Shown piece by piece: positions 19,151-28,085 of a stretch of 64,000 nucleotides of DNA. The first letter of the stretch is position 1. Every line of letters begins with the position of its first letter. Position numbers and translations under genes: made by a program. Source of the stretch: Pontibacter sp. FD36 (lineage in GTDB: Bacteria; Bacteroidota; Bacteroidia; Cytophagales; Hymenobacteraceae); NCBI RefSeq assembly GCF_015686655.1, contig NZ_JADPMP010000003.1, positions 62,001 through 126,000 of the forward strand, in the 5' to 3' direction. A model generated the notes under the pieces. The model was not told the DNA's origin, searched no databases, and saw nothing but the letters and a program-made list of their open reading frames with translations.

Positions 19151-19762
19151 TCATACCTTCTCAGGCTGATGAATTTTGAACTGCAGGTTCCAAAGAGGCT
19201 TGAGCCGATCATAGTCGGGGCGGATGATGGAGTAGAGCACCGAATCTTCGTTAATGCCATCGACCACATAATGCTCCCGAATCACGCCTTCCAACTGCAT
19301 CCCAAACCGCTTGAGCAGCTTGACGGAGGGGGTGTTGTAGTCGGCCGCCATCGCTTCAATGCGGCGCAGGCCCATTTCCTCAAAGCCATAGGCAATAACG
19401 GGCCCCAGTGCCTCCGTCATGTAGCCTTTTTGCTTGTAGCTGTCGTCGAAAAGCACATAGCCTACCTCAGCCCGGCGGTGACTCATAATCCAGGTATGAT
19501 AACCGCAGCGGCCTAGCACAGTAGATGTCAGCTTGTCAATAATTCTGAAGTTCCTGAAGCTATGGAAATAGGTGGTGAGGCCTTTACTGAACTTGTCTTT
19601 TTCTTCAGCCAGTTCAGCTGCATTCTTCAAGCCAAGGTATGCGGTGATCTCCTCATCGCTGCTGACTGTAAAGAGGTGCTGGTAGATGGCAGGCGTCAGT
19701 GCGCTTAGGTATAGGCGCTCTGTCTCCAAAACAACGGGATGTGGGAAGTCTGAATTGGTCAT
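19151..19762 (-). CDS. GNAT-family N-acetyltransferase (RimJ/RimL-like)
   Basis: The 203-residue protein starts with the typical ETERLYLSALTP strand of RimJ/RimL-type acetyltransferases. It carries an acetyl-CoA binding region around EVGYVLFDDSYKQKGYMTEA (about 101-120) and the conserved NTPSVKLLKRFGMQLEG near the C-terminus. Such enzymes acetylate ribosomal protein N-termini or small amines; the substrate here cannot be read from sequence. The start is 16 bases after the VWA protein stop on the same strand, so the two are probably co-transcribed. Confidence 0.87.
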   Translation of the reverse strand: MTNSDFPHPVVLETERLYLSALTPAIYQHLFTVSSDEEITAYLGLKNAAELAEEKDKFSKGLTTYFHSFRNFRIIDKLTSTVLGRCGYHTWIMSHRRAEVGYVLFDDSYKQKGYMTEALGPVIAYGFEEMGLRRIEAMAADYNTPSVKLLKRFGMQLEGVIREHYVVDGINEDSVLYSIIRPDYDRLKPLWNLQFKIHQPEKV

Positions 19763-19778
19763 AATACGTTATCAAAAA

Positions 19779-21860
19779 CTAATAACTCCCATTGTACTTG
19801 CGCACAAACCACTCTGCACAGACTAATGCGAGAACCACAAAGAACAGCCATTTCAGGTCAACCAGGTCGTTGAGTGACTCAGAGCTGTAGATCAGTTCCT
19901 TGTGCTCGGCCTGCAGGATGTCCTGCTCCAGTTGTTGCAACTGTGCAGGGTAGTAAAGTTTAGAACCGGTATTGGCACCAAGCTGGTACAGCAGGTTATG
20001 ATCGGCTACGGCGTGCAGCGCTTCCAACTGCTGCTCCTCTACTACAAACTCGCCCTTGTCCTGCTGCAGTGAGCCGTTGATGCGGGCCGAGGCTGTATAG
20101 GTATAGCGACCGCCCGGCAAAGTGCCAATATTCACGCCGGACTGGTTCTCGCCGTTGGCAAATTCAAAGGATTTTTCAGCTCCTTCCGTATCCTGTATTT
20201 TAAGGGTAATGTTCTGGCCATAGATCGGCTCGAGGGCTTCGTTATAGGCTTCGGCCGCAAACCTGATTTCGTCGGAATTGCTGTACTCGTTCAGCTGCGG
20301 GTACACGTTGAGGCGCTTCTTGTTACGGGGAGCCGTCAGGAGCTGCACCAGGTTGGTGATCAGCTTGTCGTACACGGCGGCGTTTTCATGATTAGCCGTT
20401 TCTGTAAGTCTCCATTGCCAGGTACCCGATGCCAGTAGGGCCGCATTGCGTTTGTCGCCCACTGTCTGCACGGTGAGCAGTGGCTTGTTTGTGCGCACAC
20501 GCCCCACTTGCTGGTAGAGCACGGTTTCCGTATTCGGTGTCAGCTGATAGTCGCCGTAAGGTACAGTAGCAGGGGGGTATTGCTGCAGGCGCTCGGTAGC
20601 CTCTTCCGCTACTTTGAAGGTGCTAAAGCTAGGGTTGATCACGCTGGTCACCTCGTCTGACTGTCCTGGCGTGTTGATGCGGATACCCACATTGAGGCGG
20701 TTGAAATTACCGATATCGCTCTGCGGACCGAGGATATAAAGGGCCGGCAAGTTCTTCTGACGCACCAGGTTGAGGGCTGCCTCGCCACCGGCTGTTCGCC
20801 CAGGCAATTGGTGCAGCACCGCCACATCATAGTCCTGCTGCTTCAGTGTAGTCAGACCAGGTATAAACAGCTCCGTTTCATAATTCTCATTCGATTCAAT
20901 GGCAGCTCGGAGCGCCTTGATATCCGGGTGAGGAGAAGCGGCGGCTACCAGTACTTTGATCTTGCCCTTCACCACATCAATGTATGCACTGCGGGAATTG
21001 TTCAGCTCAGTAAACTCGCCTTGCTGCGGTAGTACTTCCACTTCATACTGTCGCTTACCCAACCCGCTGGCCATCACCTGAAAAGGTATTTGCTGTAGTG
21101 GCTGACCAGCCTTCAGGGTAACGGTTTTGCGGTCAATCACCTTCTTGTTTTCCTTCAGCTGTACCGTCACAGTGGCGCCGTCAAAGCCCTGCTGCTGCAA
21201 CTCTGCCTCCAGTGGGAAGCGGTTGCCGCTGTAATTTACCTTGTTGTAGCGCAATGAAGCCATTACGATATCTTTCTTTGGCACGGTGTCACCCACAGCT
21301 ACCGGGTATATAGTGTAGTTGTAGTTGGCGTAGGTAGGCGAGGTGCCTTGGTTCACGATGCCATCCGAAAGCAACACGACGCCGGCCAGGTTCTGCTGCT
21401 CAAAATCACGTTGCACATTCGTAAGCAGCTGACTTAGGTTGGTGGTTTCTGACTCATACTGCAGCTCTTCCAAGTTCTGCGGTGCATCAGATTCTCCCAG
21501 CACACGCACTTCGGTCTGTATACCTTTCTCCTGCAGCTTGTCGCGCAATGCCTGCAAACCTTGCTGCGCCTGACGGAGCTGTACCGAGTCTGAGAACAAT
21601 GCCACCGACTGCGAATTATCTACCGCAAACACAATAGTGGGCTGCTGGGTGCTGTTACTAACGTAGCGCACCAGTGGCCCGAGCAGCAGAAAGCATAGAA
21701 AACTCACCACCACAAAACGCACCGCCGCCAAGGTATAGTTTATACCCTTAGTCCAGGGTGTTCGCTTGCTATACAGCAGCCAGGCGTAAAGCGCACCAAC
21801 AGCCAGGCAGGCCAGGATCAGCCAGGGAGAATAGGTCGTTATGAGGCGGAAGGAATCCAA
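19779..21860 (-). CDS. VWA-domain membrane protein (BatA/CoxE-like)
   Basis: The 693-residue protein has two N-terminal transmembrane helices (about 11-30 and 43-62) and a von Willebrand A domain. The metal-binding DxSxS motif is at D81 (VDNSQS), with VVLLSDGIVNQG (about 162-173) completing the site. A large extracytoplasmic region with Ig-like strands follows, and a last helix lies near 665-684 (LKWLFFVVLALVCAEWF). Members are found with Bat operons or alone; the role is unknown. The start is TTG at 21858-21860: a TAA lies three codons upstream in frame and any later start would remove the first helix. Confidence 0.85.
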   Translation of the reverse strand: MDSFRLITTYSPWLILACLAVGALYAWLLYSKRTPWTKGINYTLAAVRFVVVSFLCFLLLGPLVRYVSNSTQQPTIVFAVDNSQSVALFSDSVQLRQAQQGLQALRDKLQEKGIQTEVRVLGESDAPQNLEELQYESETTNLSQLLTNVQRDFEQQNLAGVVLLSDGIVNQGTSPTYANYNYTIYPVAVGDTVPKKDIVMASLRYNKVNYSGNRFPLEAELQQQGFDGATVTVQLKENKKVIDRKTVTLKAGQPLQQIPFQVMASGLGKRQYEVEVLPQQGEFTELNNSRSAYIDVVKGKIKVLVAAASPHPDIKALRAAIESNENYETELFIPGLTTLKQQDYDVAVLHQLPGRTAGGEAALNLVRQKNLPALYILGPQSDIGNFNRLNVGIRINTPGQSDEVTSVINPSFSTFKVAEEATERLQQYPPATVPYGDYQLTPNTETVLYQQVGRVRTNKPLLTVQTVGDKRNAALLASGTWQWRLTETANHENAAVYDKLITNLVQLLTAPRNKKRLNVYPQLNEYSNSDEIRFAAEAYNEALEPIYGQNITLKIQDTEGAEKSFEFANGENQSGVNIGTLPGGRYTYTASARINGSLQQDKGEFVVEEQQLEALHAVADHNLLYQLGANTGSKLYYPAQLQQLEQDILQAEHKELIYSSESLNDLVDLKWLFFVVLALVCAEWFVRKYNGSY

Positions 21861-21898
21861 GTAAGTTTAGGCGTTAAAGAGTTTAGGAGTTTTAGAAG
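21858..21898. repeat. 8-base periodic repeat abutting the VWA gene start codon
   Basis: After CAAGTA the plus strand reads AGTTTAGG, CGTTAAAG, AGTTTAGG, AGTTTTAG with a period of 8. It parallels the block at 18871. Confidence 0.65.
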
Positions 21899-21929
21899 TA
21901 CTTATTCTACAGAATCAAATAATTTCAGA

Positions 21930-21986
21930 ATTAAAGATAAAAGAAAAAGACCAATGCTACTAACGTAAACGCTAAAGCATTGGTCT
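21930..21986 (-). terminator. Terminator of fabG
   Basis: On the minus strand AGACCAATGCT (21986-21976) pairs with AGCATTGGTCT (21958-21948) around a 17-base loop and is followed by TTTTCTTTTATCTTT. Confidence 0.8.
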
Positions 21987-21992
21987 AATTAA

Positions 21993-22039
21993 AATGACGA
22001 ATGAATAATGGTGACTTATTCAATTATTCATTCGTCATT
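21993..22039. repeat. Perfect 16-base inverted repeat between fabG and its terminator
   Basis: AATGACGAATGAATAA at 21993-22008 and its exact complement at 22024-22039 enclose 15 bases. It is followed by AATTACTCATTA, a word also present in the long inverted repeat at 57288-57410. Confidence 0.75.
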
Positions 22040-22058
22040 ATTAATTACTCATTATTTA

Positions 22059-22805
22059 TTAGGTCAGCATACCACCGTCTACCTGCAGCACCTGGCCGGA
22101 GATGTAAGACGACTGGTCAGATGCCAGGAAGGCTACGGCATTGGCCACGTCCTCTGGCGAACCGCCGCGCTTCAATGGAATTGCCTTTCTCCACTCATCA
22201 ACCACTTTCTGGTCAAGTTCGCCAGTCATTTCTGTTTCAATGAAACCAGGGGCTACTGCGTTGCAGCGTATATTGCGGGAGCCGAGCTCCAGCGCCACAG
22301 ACTTCGTGAAGCCGATGATACCCGCTTTAGAAGCAGAATAGTTGGCCTGTCCGGCGTTTCCTTTTATACCTACCACCGATGTAATGTTGATGATCGAACC
22401 GCTTTTGGCGCGCATCATGTGCTTGGTGGCACCTTTTGTTAATGCAAACACAGATTTCAGGTTGGTATTGATCACCGCGTCCCACTGCTCTTCCGTCATG
22501 CGCATTAGCAGACCATCGCGGGTGATGCCGGCGTTGTTTACCAGGATGTCGATCTTGCCAAACTCGGCTACTACATCCTCGATCAGCTTCTCGGCCTGCG
22601 CCATGTCAGAGGCGTCAGAACGGAAACCTTTGGCTTTGCCGCCGTTGGCAGTTAGTTCCTGCTCCAGGGCCTGGCCTTTTTCAACGCTTGAGAGGTAGGT
22701 GAATGCTACCTGTGCGCCCATCTCTACCAGCTTCTCGGCGATGGCGCGACCTATACCTTTTGATGCCCCGGTTACAAGGGCTACTTTTCCTTCTAGTGCT
22801 TTCAT
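22059..22805 (-). CDS. fabG: 3-oxoacyl-[acyl-carrier-protein] reductase
   Basis: From ATG at 22803-22805 the enzyme has 248 residues. It is a short-chain dehydrogenase with the NADP motif TGASKGIG (about 12-19), NNAG and the YSASK catalytic motif, and the C-terminal GQVLQVDGGM of FabG. It reduces 3-oxoacyl-ACP with NADPH in the fatty acid elongation cycle in the cytoplasm. A TTG three codons upstream is in frame, but it falls in a -7-like promoter box, so the ATG is preferred. No other fab genes are adjacent. Confidence 0.95.
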   Translation of the reverse strand: MKALEGKVALVTGASKGIGRAIAEKLVEMGAQVAFTYLSSVEKGQALEQELTANGGKAKGFRSDASDMAQAEKLIEDVVAEFGKIDILVNNAGITRDGLLMRMTEEQWDAVINTNLKSVFALTKGATKHMMRAKSGSIINITSVVGIKGNAGQANYSASKAGIIGFTKSVALELGSRNIRCNAVAPGFIETEMTGELDQKVVDEWRKAIPLKRGGSPEDVANAVAFLASDQSSYISGQVLQVDGGMLT

Positions 22806-22811
22806 AGGGGT

Positions 22812-22819
22812 CAAAGTTA
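22812..22819 (-). promoter_or_regulatory. Candidate -7 box of fabG, next to the start codon
   Basis: On the minus strand TAACTTTG matches TAnnTTTG and ends six bases before the fabG ATG. If real, the mRNA would be leaderless or nearly so. No matching -33 element is evident. Confidence 0.35.
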
Positions 22820-23082
22820 TAAAAGATTTTTTTATTCAGAAGAGCCGCCGCATTCTCCAGTTTTAATTAGCCTCAATTTTCTGATTTTAAGTCTGTTAAG
22901 TTGCAGTTGGCAGGTTAATGTGCAATTGGGTTTAGGGTTGGTAATAGCCTTTGGTGCTATATTGTGTATCTAGAATAGGATTGCAACATATTTATAATCT
23001 GAATATTGTATTGTAAATGATTTTTATTTCTATCGGTTAAACCATATTTTCGTGCCATTCTTCCAACCAAAGGTACCTTGTA

Positions 23083-24420
23083 ATGTTCATACGTAGTGTC
23101 GGACTAGCCATCCTGATCGCGGTGTCGCTGTTCGTGTTTATCACGGCAGCGCAAACAATCAGCTTTAAAAATTTCAATTTTTCGCCAAAAGAAAAATTAG
23201 ACGAACCGGAGCCCGAACCGGAAGTCACAGTCAAAAGACCAGCCCCGGTCATCTTTGGCATCCCCACCGACACACTCGAAATAATGGAAGGAATTGTGGA
23301 AAGAGGCGAAAACCTGTCGCAGATCCTGGCCAGCTTCAACATCTCACCTGTCACCATCGACCAGCTAGCCCGCAAATCAAAAGAAGTATTTGACGTGCGC
23401 CGTATCAATGCCAAGCGCAACTACATCATTCTGCATGCCCAAGACTCTGCTCAGACGGCCCGTTATTTTATCTATGAACCAAATGAGGTGGAGTATGTGA
23501 TTTATGACCTCAACGGTGAGTTGGACGTTCGCCTGGAGAAGCGCGAAGTTGAGGTTGTGGAACGTGCGATTGCCGGTTTTATCGAACACTCCCTGTTCGA
23601 GTCTATTCTGGCTGCCGGCGGATCACCACAACTGGTAAACCACTTTGCGGATATCTATGCATGGCGTCTAAACCTGAGCCGTTTGCAGCCCGGCGACCAC
23701 TTTAAGCTTATTTATGACGAAAAGCAGGTAAACGGCAACGTGATCGGATTCGGCAAGATTAAGGCTGCCTATTTTGAGCACGAAGGCAAGCCACTTTACG
23801 CCATTGCGTTTGAGCAGGAAGGTCAGAAAGCCGGTTATTACGATCAGGATGGCAAGAGCCTCAAGAAAGCTTTCCTGAGAGAGCCACTGGAATACAGCCG
23901 CATCAGTTCCCGCTTTACCATGAACCGTTTCCACCCGGTGCAGAAGCGCTACAAGCCACACCTCGGTACTGACTTTGCCGCGCCACGTGGCACACCGATC
24001 CGAACAGTGGGTGATGGCGTAGTGTTGGAGGCCGCCTATACCCGAGGCAACGGCTACTACGTGAAGATCAAGCACAACAATACCTATACCACGCAATACC
24101 TGCACATGTCAAAGTTTGCGAAAGGCATCAAACGCGGAAGCCGTGTTAGCCAAGGTCAGACGATCGGCTATGTGGGCAGCACCGGACTTGCCACTGGTCC
24201 GCACCTGTGCTACCGCTTTTGGAAAAATGGCAGGCAGGTAGATGCCCTGAAAGTGCAGCTGCCGTCCGCCCATCCAATCGATAAAAAGTACCGAACTGCT
24301 TTTGAAGAAGTGAAGTCTGAGCTGGAAGGCAAACTGATGGCGATCGAACCTAAAGGTCAGCAGCAGGACTTGTTAGCTTCAGATCAGACAAGTAAGAAAC
24401 TGAATGAAGACGAGGTATAA
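23083..24420 (+). CDS. M23-family peptidoglycan DD-metallopeptidase
   Basis: The 445-residue protein has an N-terminal signal anchor (about 5-24) and an acidic Pro/Glu linker. An opacity-associated/LysM-like region follows (about 60-130, GIVERGENLSQILASFNIS). The C-terminal LytM domain has the zinc ligands H293 and D297 (HLGTDFAAP), catalytic H341 (YLHMSKF) and H374 (GPHLCYRFW). All four residues are present, so it should be an active endopeptidase that cuts peptide cross-links of the cell wall, acting in the periplasm. It is a single-gene unit followed by a strong terminator. Confidence 0.93.
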   Translation: MFIRSVGLAILIAVSLFVFITAAQTISFKNFNFSPKEKLDEPEPEPEVTVKRPAPVIFGIPTDTLEIMEGIVERGENLSQILASFNISPVTIDQLARKSKEVFDVRRINAKRNYIILHAQDSAQTARYFIYEPNEVEYVIYDLNGELDVRLEKREVEVVERAIAGFIEHSLFESILAAGGSPQLVNHFADIYAWRLNLSRLQPGDHFKLIYDEKQVNGNVIGFGKIKAAYFEHEGKPLYAIAFEQEGQKAGYYDQDGKSLKKAFLREPLEYSRISSRFTMNRFHPVQKRYKPHLGTDFAAPRGTPIRTVGDGVVLEAAYTRGNGYYVKIKHNNTYTTQYLHMSKFAKGIKRGSRVSQGQTIGYVGSTGLATGPHLCYRFWKNGRQVDALKVQLPSAHPIDKKYRTAFEEVKSELEGKLMAIEPKGQQQDLLASDQTSKKLNEDEV

Positions 24421-24441
24421 CGTTTATTATATGTGAAAAGA

Positions 24442-24471
24442 AAAGGGACGCTACAAAGCGTCCCTTTTTTG
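24442..24471 (+). terminator. Terminator of the M23 peptidase gene
   Basis: AAAGGGACGCT pairs with AGCGTCCCTTT around ACAA and is followed by TTTGTTTA. Confidence 0.88.
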
Positions 24472-24526
24472 TTTATGAAAGAGTTATCATGTTTTGTTTT
24501 TAATAATGTACGCTATTTGTAATACA

Positions 24527-24905
24527 CCCTTGCCCCTCTGGAGAGGGGAATAGGGAACGATTGTCATCCCCCTGCCCCTTTCAAAGGGGGACTTGCTGCC
24601 ACTACCAATTCTCAGTTAGAAGCGTTGTAGTGACTACACACCACTGACAGGTATAGCAAGACTAACTCGCACGGAATCTACACAGCAAGCATCTTTGCCA
24701 TGTGCGCCTAAATGACGCTCCACTGTTTGAGCGTTCAGCGAGTTTGGAGCGTCTTGATTTTTTTGCTTACTTTTTTCATCAAGGAAAAAAGTGAGTGCCC
24801 GCCGCACAGGCGAAAAGCCAGCTATGCAATAGCACATCAGCTACACCTGGGCCGGAGGCCCAATCATACCCGTCACGAGCGTGGACGCTCGCGCCATACC
24901 TAAAG
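24527..24905. repeat. Composite intergenic repeat, copy 1
   Basis: Module A (24527-24593) holds GCCCCTCTGGAGAGGGGAA and CCCCTTTCAAAGGGGG. Module B (24622-24670) holds GTTGTAGTGACTACACACC, ACAGGTATAGCAAGAC and TAACTCGCACG. Module C (24714-24833) holds two hairpins: GACGCTCCA/TGGAGCGTC (24714-24753) and CTTACTTTTTTC/GGAAAAAAGTGAG, then a stretch ending GCTATGCAATAGCACA. A third segment (24841-24905) has GAGCGTGGACGCTC. Modules A, B and C recur in reverse order and orientation at 59335-59658. No transposase or tRNA is present. Confidence 0.8.
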
Positions 24906-24917
24906 AGATAAATTTGA

Positions 24918-25586
24918 TTACTTCGCTGATTTTGAAGTGGCAGTAGAATTCTGCTCACAATAATCCCGCAGGTACTGCGCCGCTTCTTTCAGGCCAAGCT
25001 GCTCGGCTTTTACCCAGTCTTCGCAGGCGCCGCTTTTGTCGCCGCTTGTATACCTGGGAGCGCCGCGGTTGTAATAGGCTTCGGCGTAATCAGGTTGCAG
25101 GGTGATGGCGCGGCCATAGTCGATGATGGCGCTGCGGTAGTCTTTGAGGGCGTAGCGTACCAGACCCCGGTTGTTGTAGGTGCGGGCCTGCAGCTGATCA
25201 ATCGAAACGGCTGTGTTGAAATCGACAAGTGCACCTTTGTAGTCCTGCAGGTTATACTTTGAGAGGCCACGACTTACCCAGGCTTCCACGTGCGTAGGAT
25301 CCAACGCCAGGGCTTTGTCAAAGTCAGCAATGGCACCGCGGTAGTCCAGTATGCGGTCGCGGGCAATGCCCCGGTTGGTCATCGTGACGATATGCTCGGG
25401 CTCCTGCTTCAGCACTTCGCTGTATTCCTTGATGGCTTCGGTGTACTTACCCGACTTAAATTTTTGGTTACCCGCATTAAAGTGCTGCAGCGCTGTCTTT
25501 TGCGGGGCAGGCTGCGTGGCGGCCTTCTGCGAAAAAGCCGGTAATGCGAAAAGTACAGGTATAATGAGCAGTAAAATTGTTTTCAT
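24918..25586 (-). CDS. Secreted TPR-repeat protein
   Basis: The 222-residue product has a signal peptide (MKTILLLIIPVLFALPAFS, then Gln) and about five tetratricopeptide repeats from residue 34 onward. Examples are AGNQKFKSGKYTEAIKEYSE, RGIARDRILDYRGAIADFDKAL, RGLSKYNLQDYKGALVDFNTA and RGLVRYALKDYRSAIIDYGRAI. The last unit ends with SGDKSGACEDWVKAEQLG, a common closing motif in Bacteroidota TPR proteins. It is probably a periplasmic scaffold; the partner is unknown. Its left side is the composite repeat. Confidence 0.88.
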   Translation of the reverse strand: MKTILLLIIPVLFALPAFSQKAATQPAPQKTALQHFNAGNQKFKSGKYTEAIKEYSEVLKQEPEHIVTMTNRGIARDRILDYRGAIADFDKALALDPTHVEAWVSRGLSKYNLQDYKGALVDFNTAVSIDQLQARTYNNRGLVRYALKDYRSAIIDYGRAITLQPDYAEAYYNRGAPRYTSGDKSGACEDWVKAEQLGLKEAAQYLRDYCEQNSTATSKSAK

Positions 25587-25743
25587 GCAGTAGGGCTTAC
25601 CTCATGTTATGGGGTGCAAAATACAATAGTTCAGACCAATACGGAACAGGTCAGCTGTTTTTTGTAGCAATTCTTAATATAGTGCGAGCGAAGTCTTTGC
25701 AGAGTGCTAATTGAGAGGCAGATACTTCTGTAATAGAAGTGGT

Positions 25744-25774
25744 TTTGTGAAGTTGGGATTATCGTTTAATTTTG
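25744..25774 (+). promoter_or_regulatory. Bacteroidota-type promoter of lpdA
   Basis: TTTG at 25744-25747 and TAATTTTG at 25767-25774 are separated by 19 bases, matching the TTTG-N19-TAnnTTTG consensus of Bacteroidota primary sigma factor. The predicted start is near 25780, leaving a leader of about 17 bases before the ATG at 25798. Confidence 0.65.
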
Positions 25775-25797
25775 CTCAGCATTTAAAAAGAGAAACT

Positions 25798-27192
25798 ATG
25801 GCATCAAAATACGATTTAGTAGTGCTGGGTAGTGGCCCAGGCGGTTATGTGGCGGCTATCCGTGCGTCGCAACTGGGTTTGAAAGTAGGTGTGATCGAGC
25901 GTGAGTCGCTGGGCGGCATCTGCCTGAACTGGGGCTGTATCCCGACCAAAGCATTGCTTAAGAGCGCAAACGTTTTCGAGTACATCAACCACGCCTCTGA
26001 CTACGGCATTACCATCGGTGAGGCGTCTGTAGACTTCAACGCCGTGATCAAGCGCAGCCGTGGTGTAGCCGACGGCATGAGCAAGGGCATTCAGTTCCTG
26101 TTCCGCAAAAACAAGATCGACGCCATCATGGGTACTGGTAAAGTAGTAGCCAAAGGTAAGATCGAAGTGACAGATGCTGACGGCAAAAAAGACACCGTAG
26201 AGGCGGATCACATCATCCTGGCGACGGGAGCTCGCTCACGCGAACTGCCTAACCTGCCAATCGATGGCAAGAAGATCATCGGCTACCGTCAGGCGATGGC
26301 CCTCGACAGGAAGCCAGAGAGCATGGTAGTAGTAGGTTCTGGCGCCATTGGCGTGGAGTTCGCTTACTTCTACAATGCGATGGGTACGAAAGTGACTATC
26401 GTGGAGTACCTGCCGAACATCGTACCTGTTGAGGACGAAGAAGTATCGCGTCAGCTTTCCAAGTCTTTCCGCAAGTCGGGCATCGATATCATGACCGATT
26501 CTTCTGTGGAGTCAGTGGATACAAGCGGCGACCTGTGTAAAGTGACTGTGAAAACAGCTAAAGGCGAGCAGACACTGGAAGCGGAGGTTGTACTTTCTGC
26601 AGTAGGTATACAGACAAACCTGGAGAACATCGGTATCGAGGAGCTAGGTATAAAAGTAGACAAAGGCCGCGTGATTGTGGACGAGTACTACAAAACCAAC
26701 GTGGACGGTATCTATGCGATCGGTGACATCGTGCCGGGCCCTGCGCTGGCGCACGTAGCTTCTGCCGAGGGTATCATCTGCGTGGAGGCCATCACAGGTC
26801 ACGACCCGGAGCCATTGAACTACGGTAACATCCCGGGCTGTACATACTGCTCTCCTGAGATTGCCTCAGTTGGTCTGACGGAGAAAGCTGCCCGTGAGCA
26901 AGGTCTGGATATCAAAGTAGGCAAGTTCCCGTTCTCAGCGTCTGGCAAGGCAAGTGCCGCCGGTGCAAAAGACGGTTTCGTGAAAGTGATCTTTGATGCG
27001 AAATACGGTGAGTTTCTGGGTGCCCATATGATTGGTGCCAACGTAACGGAGATGATCGCTGAGGTGGTGGTAGCCCGTAAACTGGAGACAACCGGCCACG
27101 AGATCATCAAGTCGGTACACCCACACCCAACCATGAGCGAAGCCGTGATGGAAGCTGCCGCAGCTGCTTACGACGAAGTAATTCACTTATAA
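25798..27192 (+). CDS. lpdA: Dihydrolipoyl dehydrogenase (E3)
   Basis: From ATG at 25798 the enzyme has 464 residues; an upstream in-frame ATG at 25711 would add residues unlike the family and overlap the promoter. FAD binds at GSGPGGYVAA (11-20). The redox disulfide is C42/C47 (GGICLNWGCIPTK), and NAD binds at VVGSGAIGVEFAYFY. The C-terminal HPHPTMSEAVMEAA carries the His-Glu active-site pair. E3 reoxidises dihydrolipoamide of 2-oxo acid dehydrogenase complexes or the glycine cleavage system. No E1 or E2 genes are adjacent, so it is unlinked and may serve several complexes. Confidence 0.97.
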   Translation: MASKYDLVVLGSGPGGYVAAIRASQLGLKVGVIERESLGGICLNWGCIPTKALLKSANVFEYINHASDYGITIGEASVDFNAVIKRSRGVADGMSKGIQFLFRKNKIDAIMGTGKVVAKGKIEVTDADGKKDTVEADHIILATGARSRELPNLPIDGKKIIGYRQAMALDRKPESMVVVGSGAIGVEFAYFYNAMGTKVTIVEYLPNIVPVEDEEVSRQLSKSFRKSGIDIMTDSSVESVDTSGDLCKVTVKTAKGEQTLEAEVVLSAVGIQTNLENIGIEELGIKVDKGRVIVDEYYKTNVDGIYAIGDIVPGPALAHVASAEGIICVEAITGHDPEPLNYGNIPGCTYCSPEIASVGLTEKAAREQGLDIKVGKFPFSASGKASAAGAKDGFVKVIFDAKYGEFLGAHMIGANVTEMIAEVVVARKLETTGHEIIKSVHPHPTMSEAVMEAAAAAYDEVIHL

Positions 27193-27213
27193 TTTATAAG
27201 TTAGCAACCTGAT

Positions 27214-27252
27214 TAAGAGGCTGGCCACTAATATGGTCAGCCTCTTTTTTTG
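27214..27252 (+). terminator. Terminator of lpdA
   Basis: AAGAGGCTG.CCA pairs with TGG.CAGCCTCTT at 27214-27246, followed by a T run. Confidence 0.88.
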
Positions 27253-27332
27253 TAGAATTTAACTTTCCTTGCAGCCCTCTGTGCCGTTTTGGGGTCTATC
27301 TTCTATATCATATAACTTAATTCCAACCAACT

Positions 27333-28085
27333 ATGAAGAGGATTTTCCTTTTAGCCATTGCCACACTCATCACGGCCTATGCAAGCGCCCAGACCGACAC
27401 CCTTAGGGTCACATCCAAACATCTGAAAGTAAAGCAACTAAAACCAGGTACAAGACAATACTTAGTTACTGTACAGACGCCAGCGAACCCCAAGGTGCTC
27501 AAGCAGAGCCTCTGGACCCGGAATGTGAGCTTCGAGAAAGTGGCGGGTAAGGAACAGCTGGTCATACAGCAAAACTGGGTAGGGGCAGACACCCTCACCA
27601 ACAGGCAACTTTACTCTATCTGCGAAAAGGACTTCAGACCTGTTTTCCATACAGGTACCTCTGCCAGAGGAACGGCAGCCTTTAATTTTGAGTCAGATAG
27701 AGTAGTCGGTGCCGATACTGTATTAAATAACGGCTTCAAAGGATTCAGTATAGCTGCTGAGGCGGCTACATTCAACTGGGAGCTGGATATGGAGACGTTC
27801 GAAAGCCTGCCACTGAAGGCGAACACGGTATACCTGATTAATTTTTATCACCCGGGCAGCAAAACCGCACCGCAATACTACAGTTACAAGGTAACGGGCT
27901 CGGAAAAGCTGCTTACAGTCAACAACACCTCTGTCGACTGCTGGATGCTACGGATAGATTACAGCGATACCAATTACGGCACCTTTTGGATAAGTAAGAA
28001 GACACACGAAGTACTGAAGATGGAAGAACTCTTTGATGGTGTGAAGCGCTTCAAAATAAAGCTCGGAACGGTGGTTCAGGTATAG
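27333..28085 (+). CDS. Secreted protein of unknown function
   Basis: The 250-residue product has a signal peptide (MKRIFLLAIATLITAYASA, then Gln). The mature protein is predicted mainly beta-stranded. It contains YSYKVTGSEKLLTVNNTSVDCWMLRIDY followed by GTFWISKKTHEVLKMEELF, in which a substrate-like strand is tied to a processing or carrier theme seen in DUF3108-like lipoprotein-type folds. That link is only a resemblance. I do not recognise the family. It lies between two terminators, so it is a single-gene unit. Confidence 0.75.
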   Translation: MKRIFLLAIATLITAYASAQTDTLRVTSKHLKVKQLKPGTRQYLVTVQTPANPKVLKQSLWTRNVSFEKVAGKEQLVIQQNWVGADTLTNRQLYSICEKDFRPVFHTGTSARGTAAFNFESDRVVGADTVLNNGFKGFSIAAEAATFNWELDMETFESLPLKANTVYLINFYHPGSKTAPQYYSYKVTGSEKLLTVNNTSVDCWMLRIDYSDTNYGTFWISKKTHEVLKMEELFDGVKRFKIKLGTVVQV

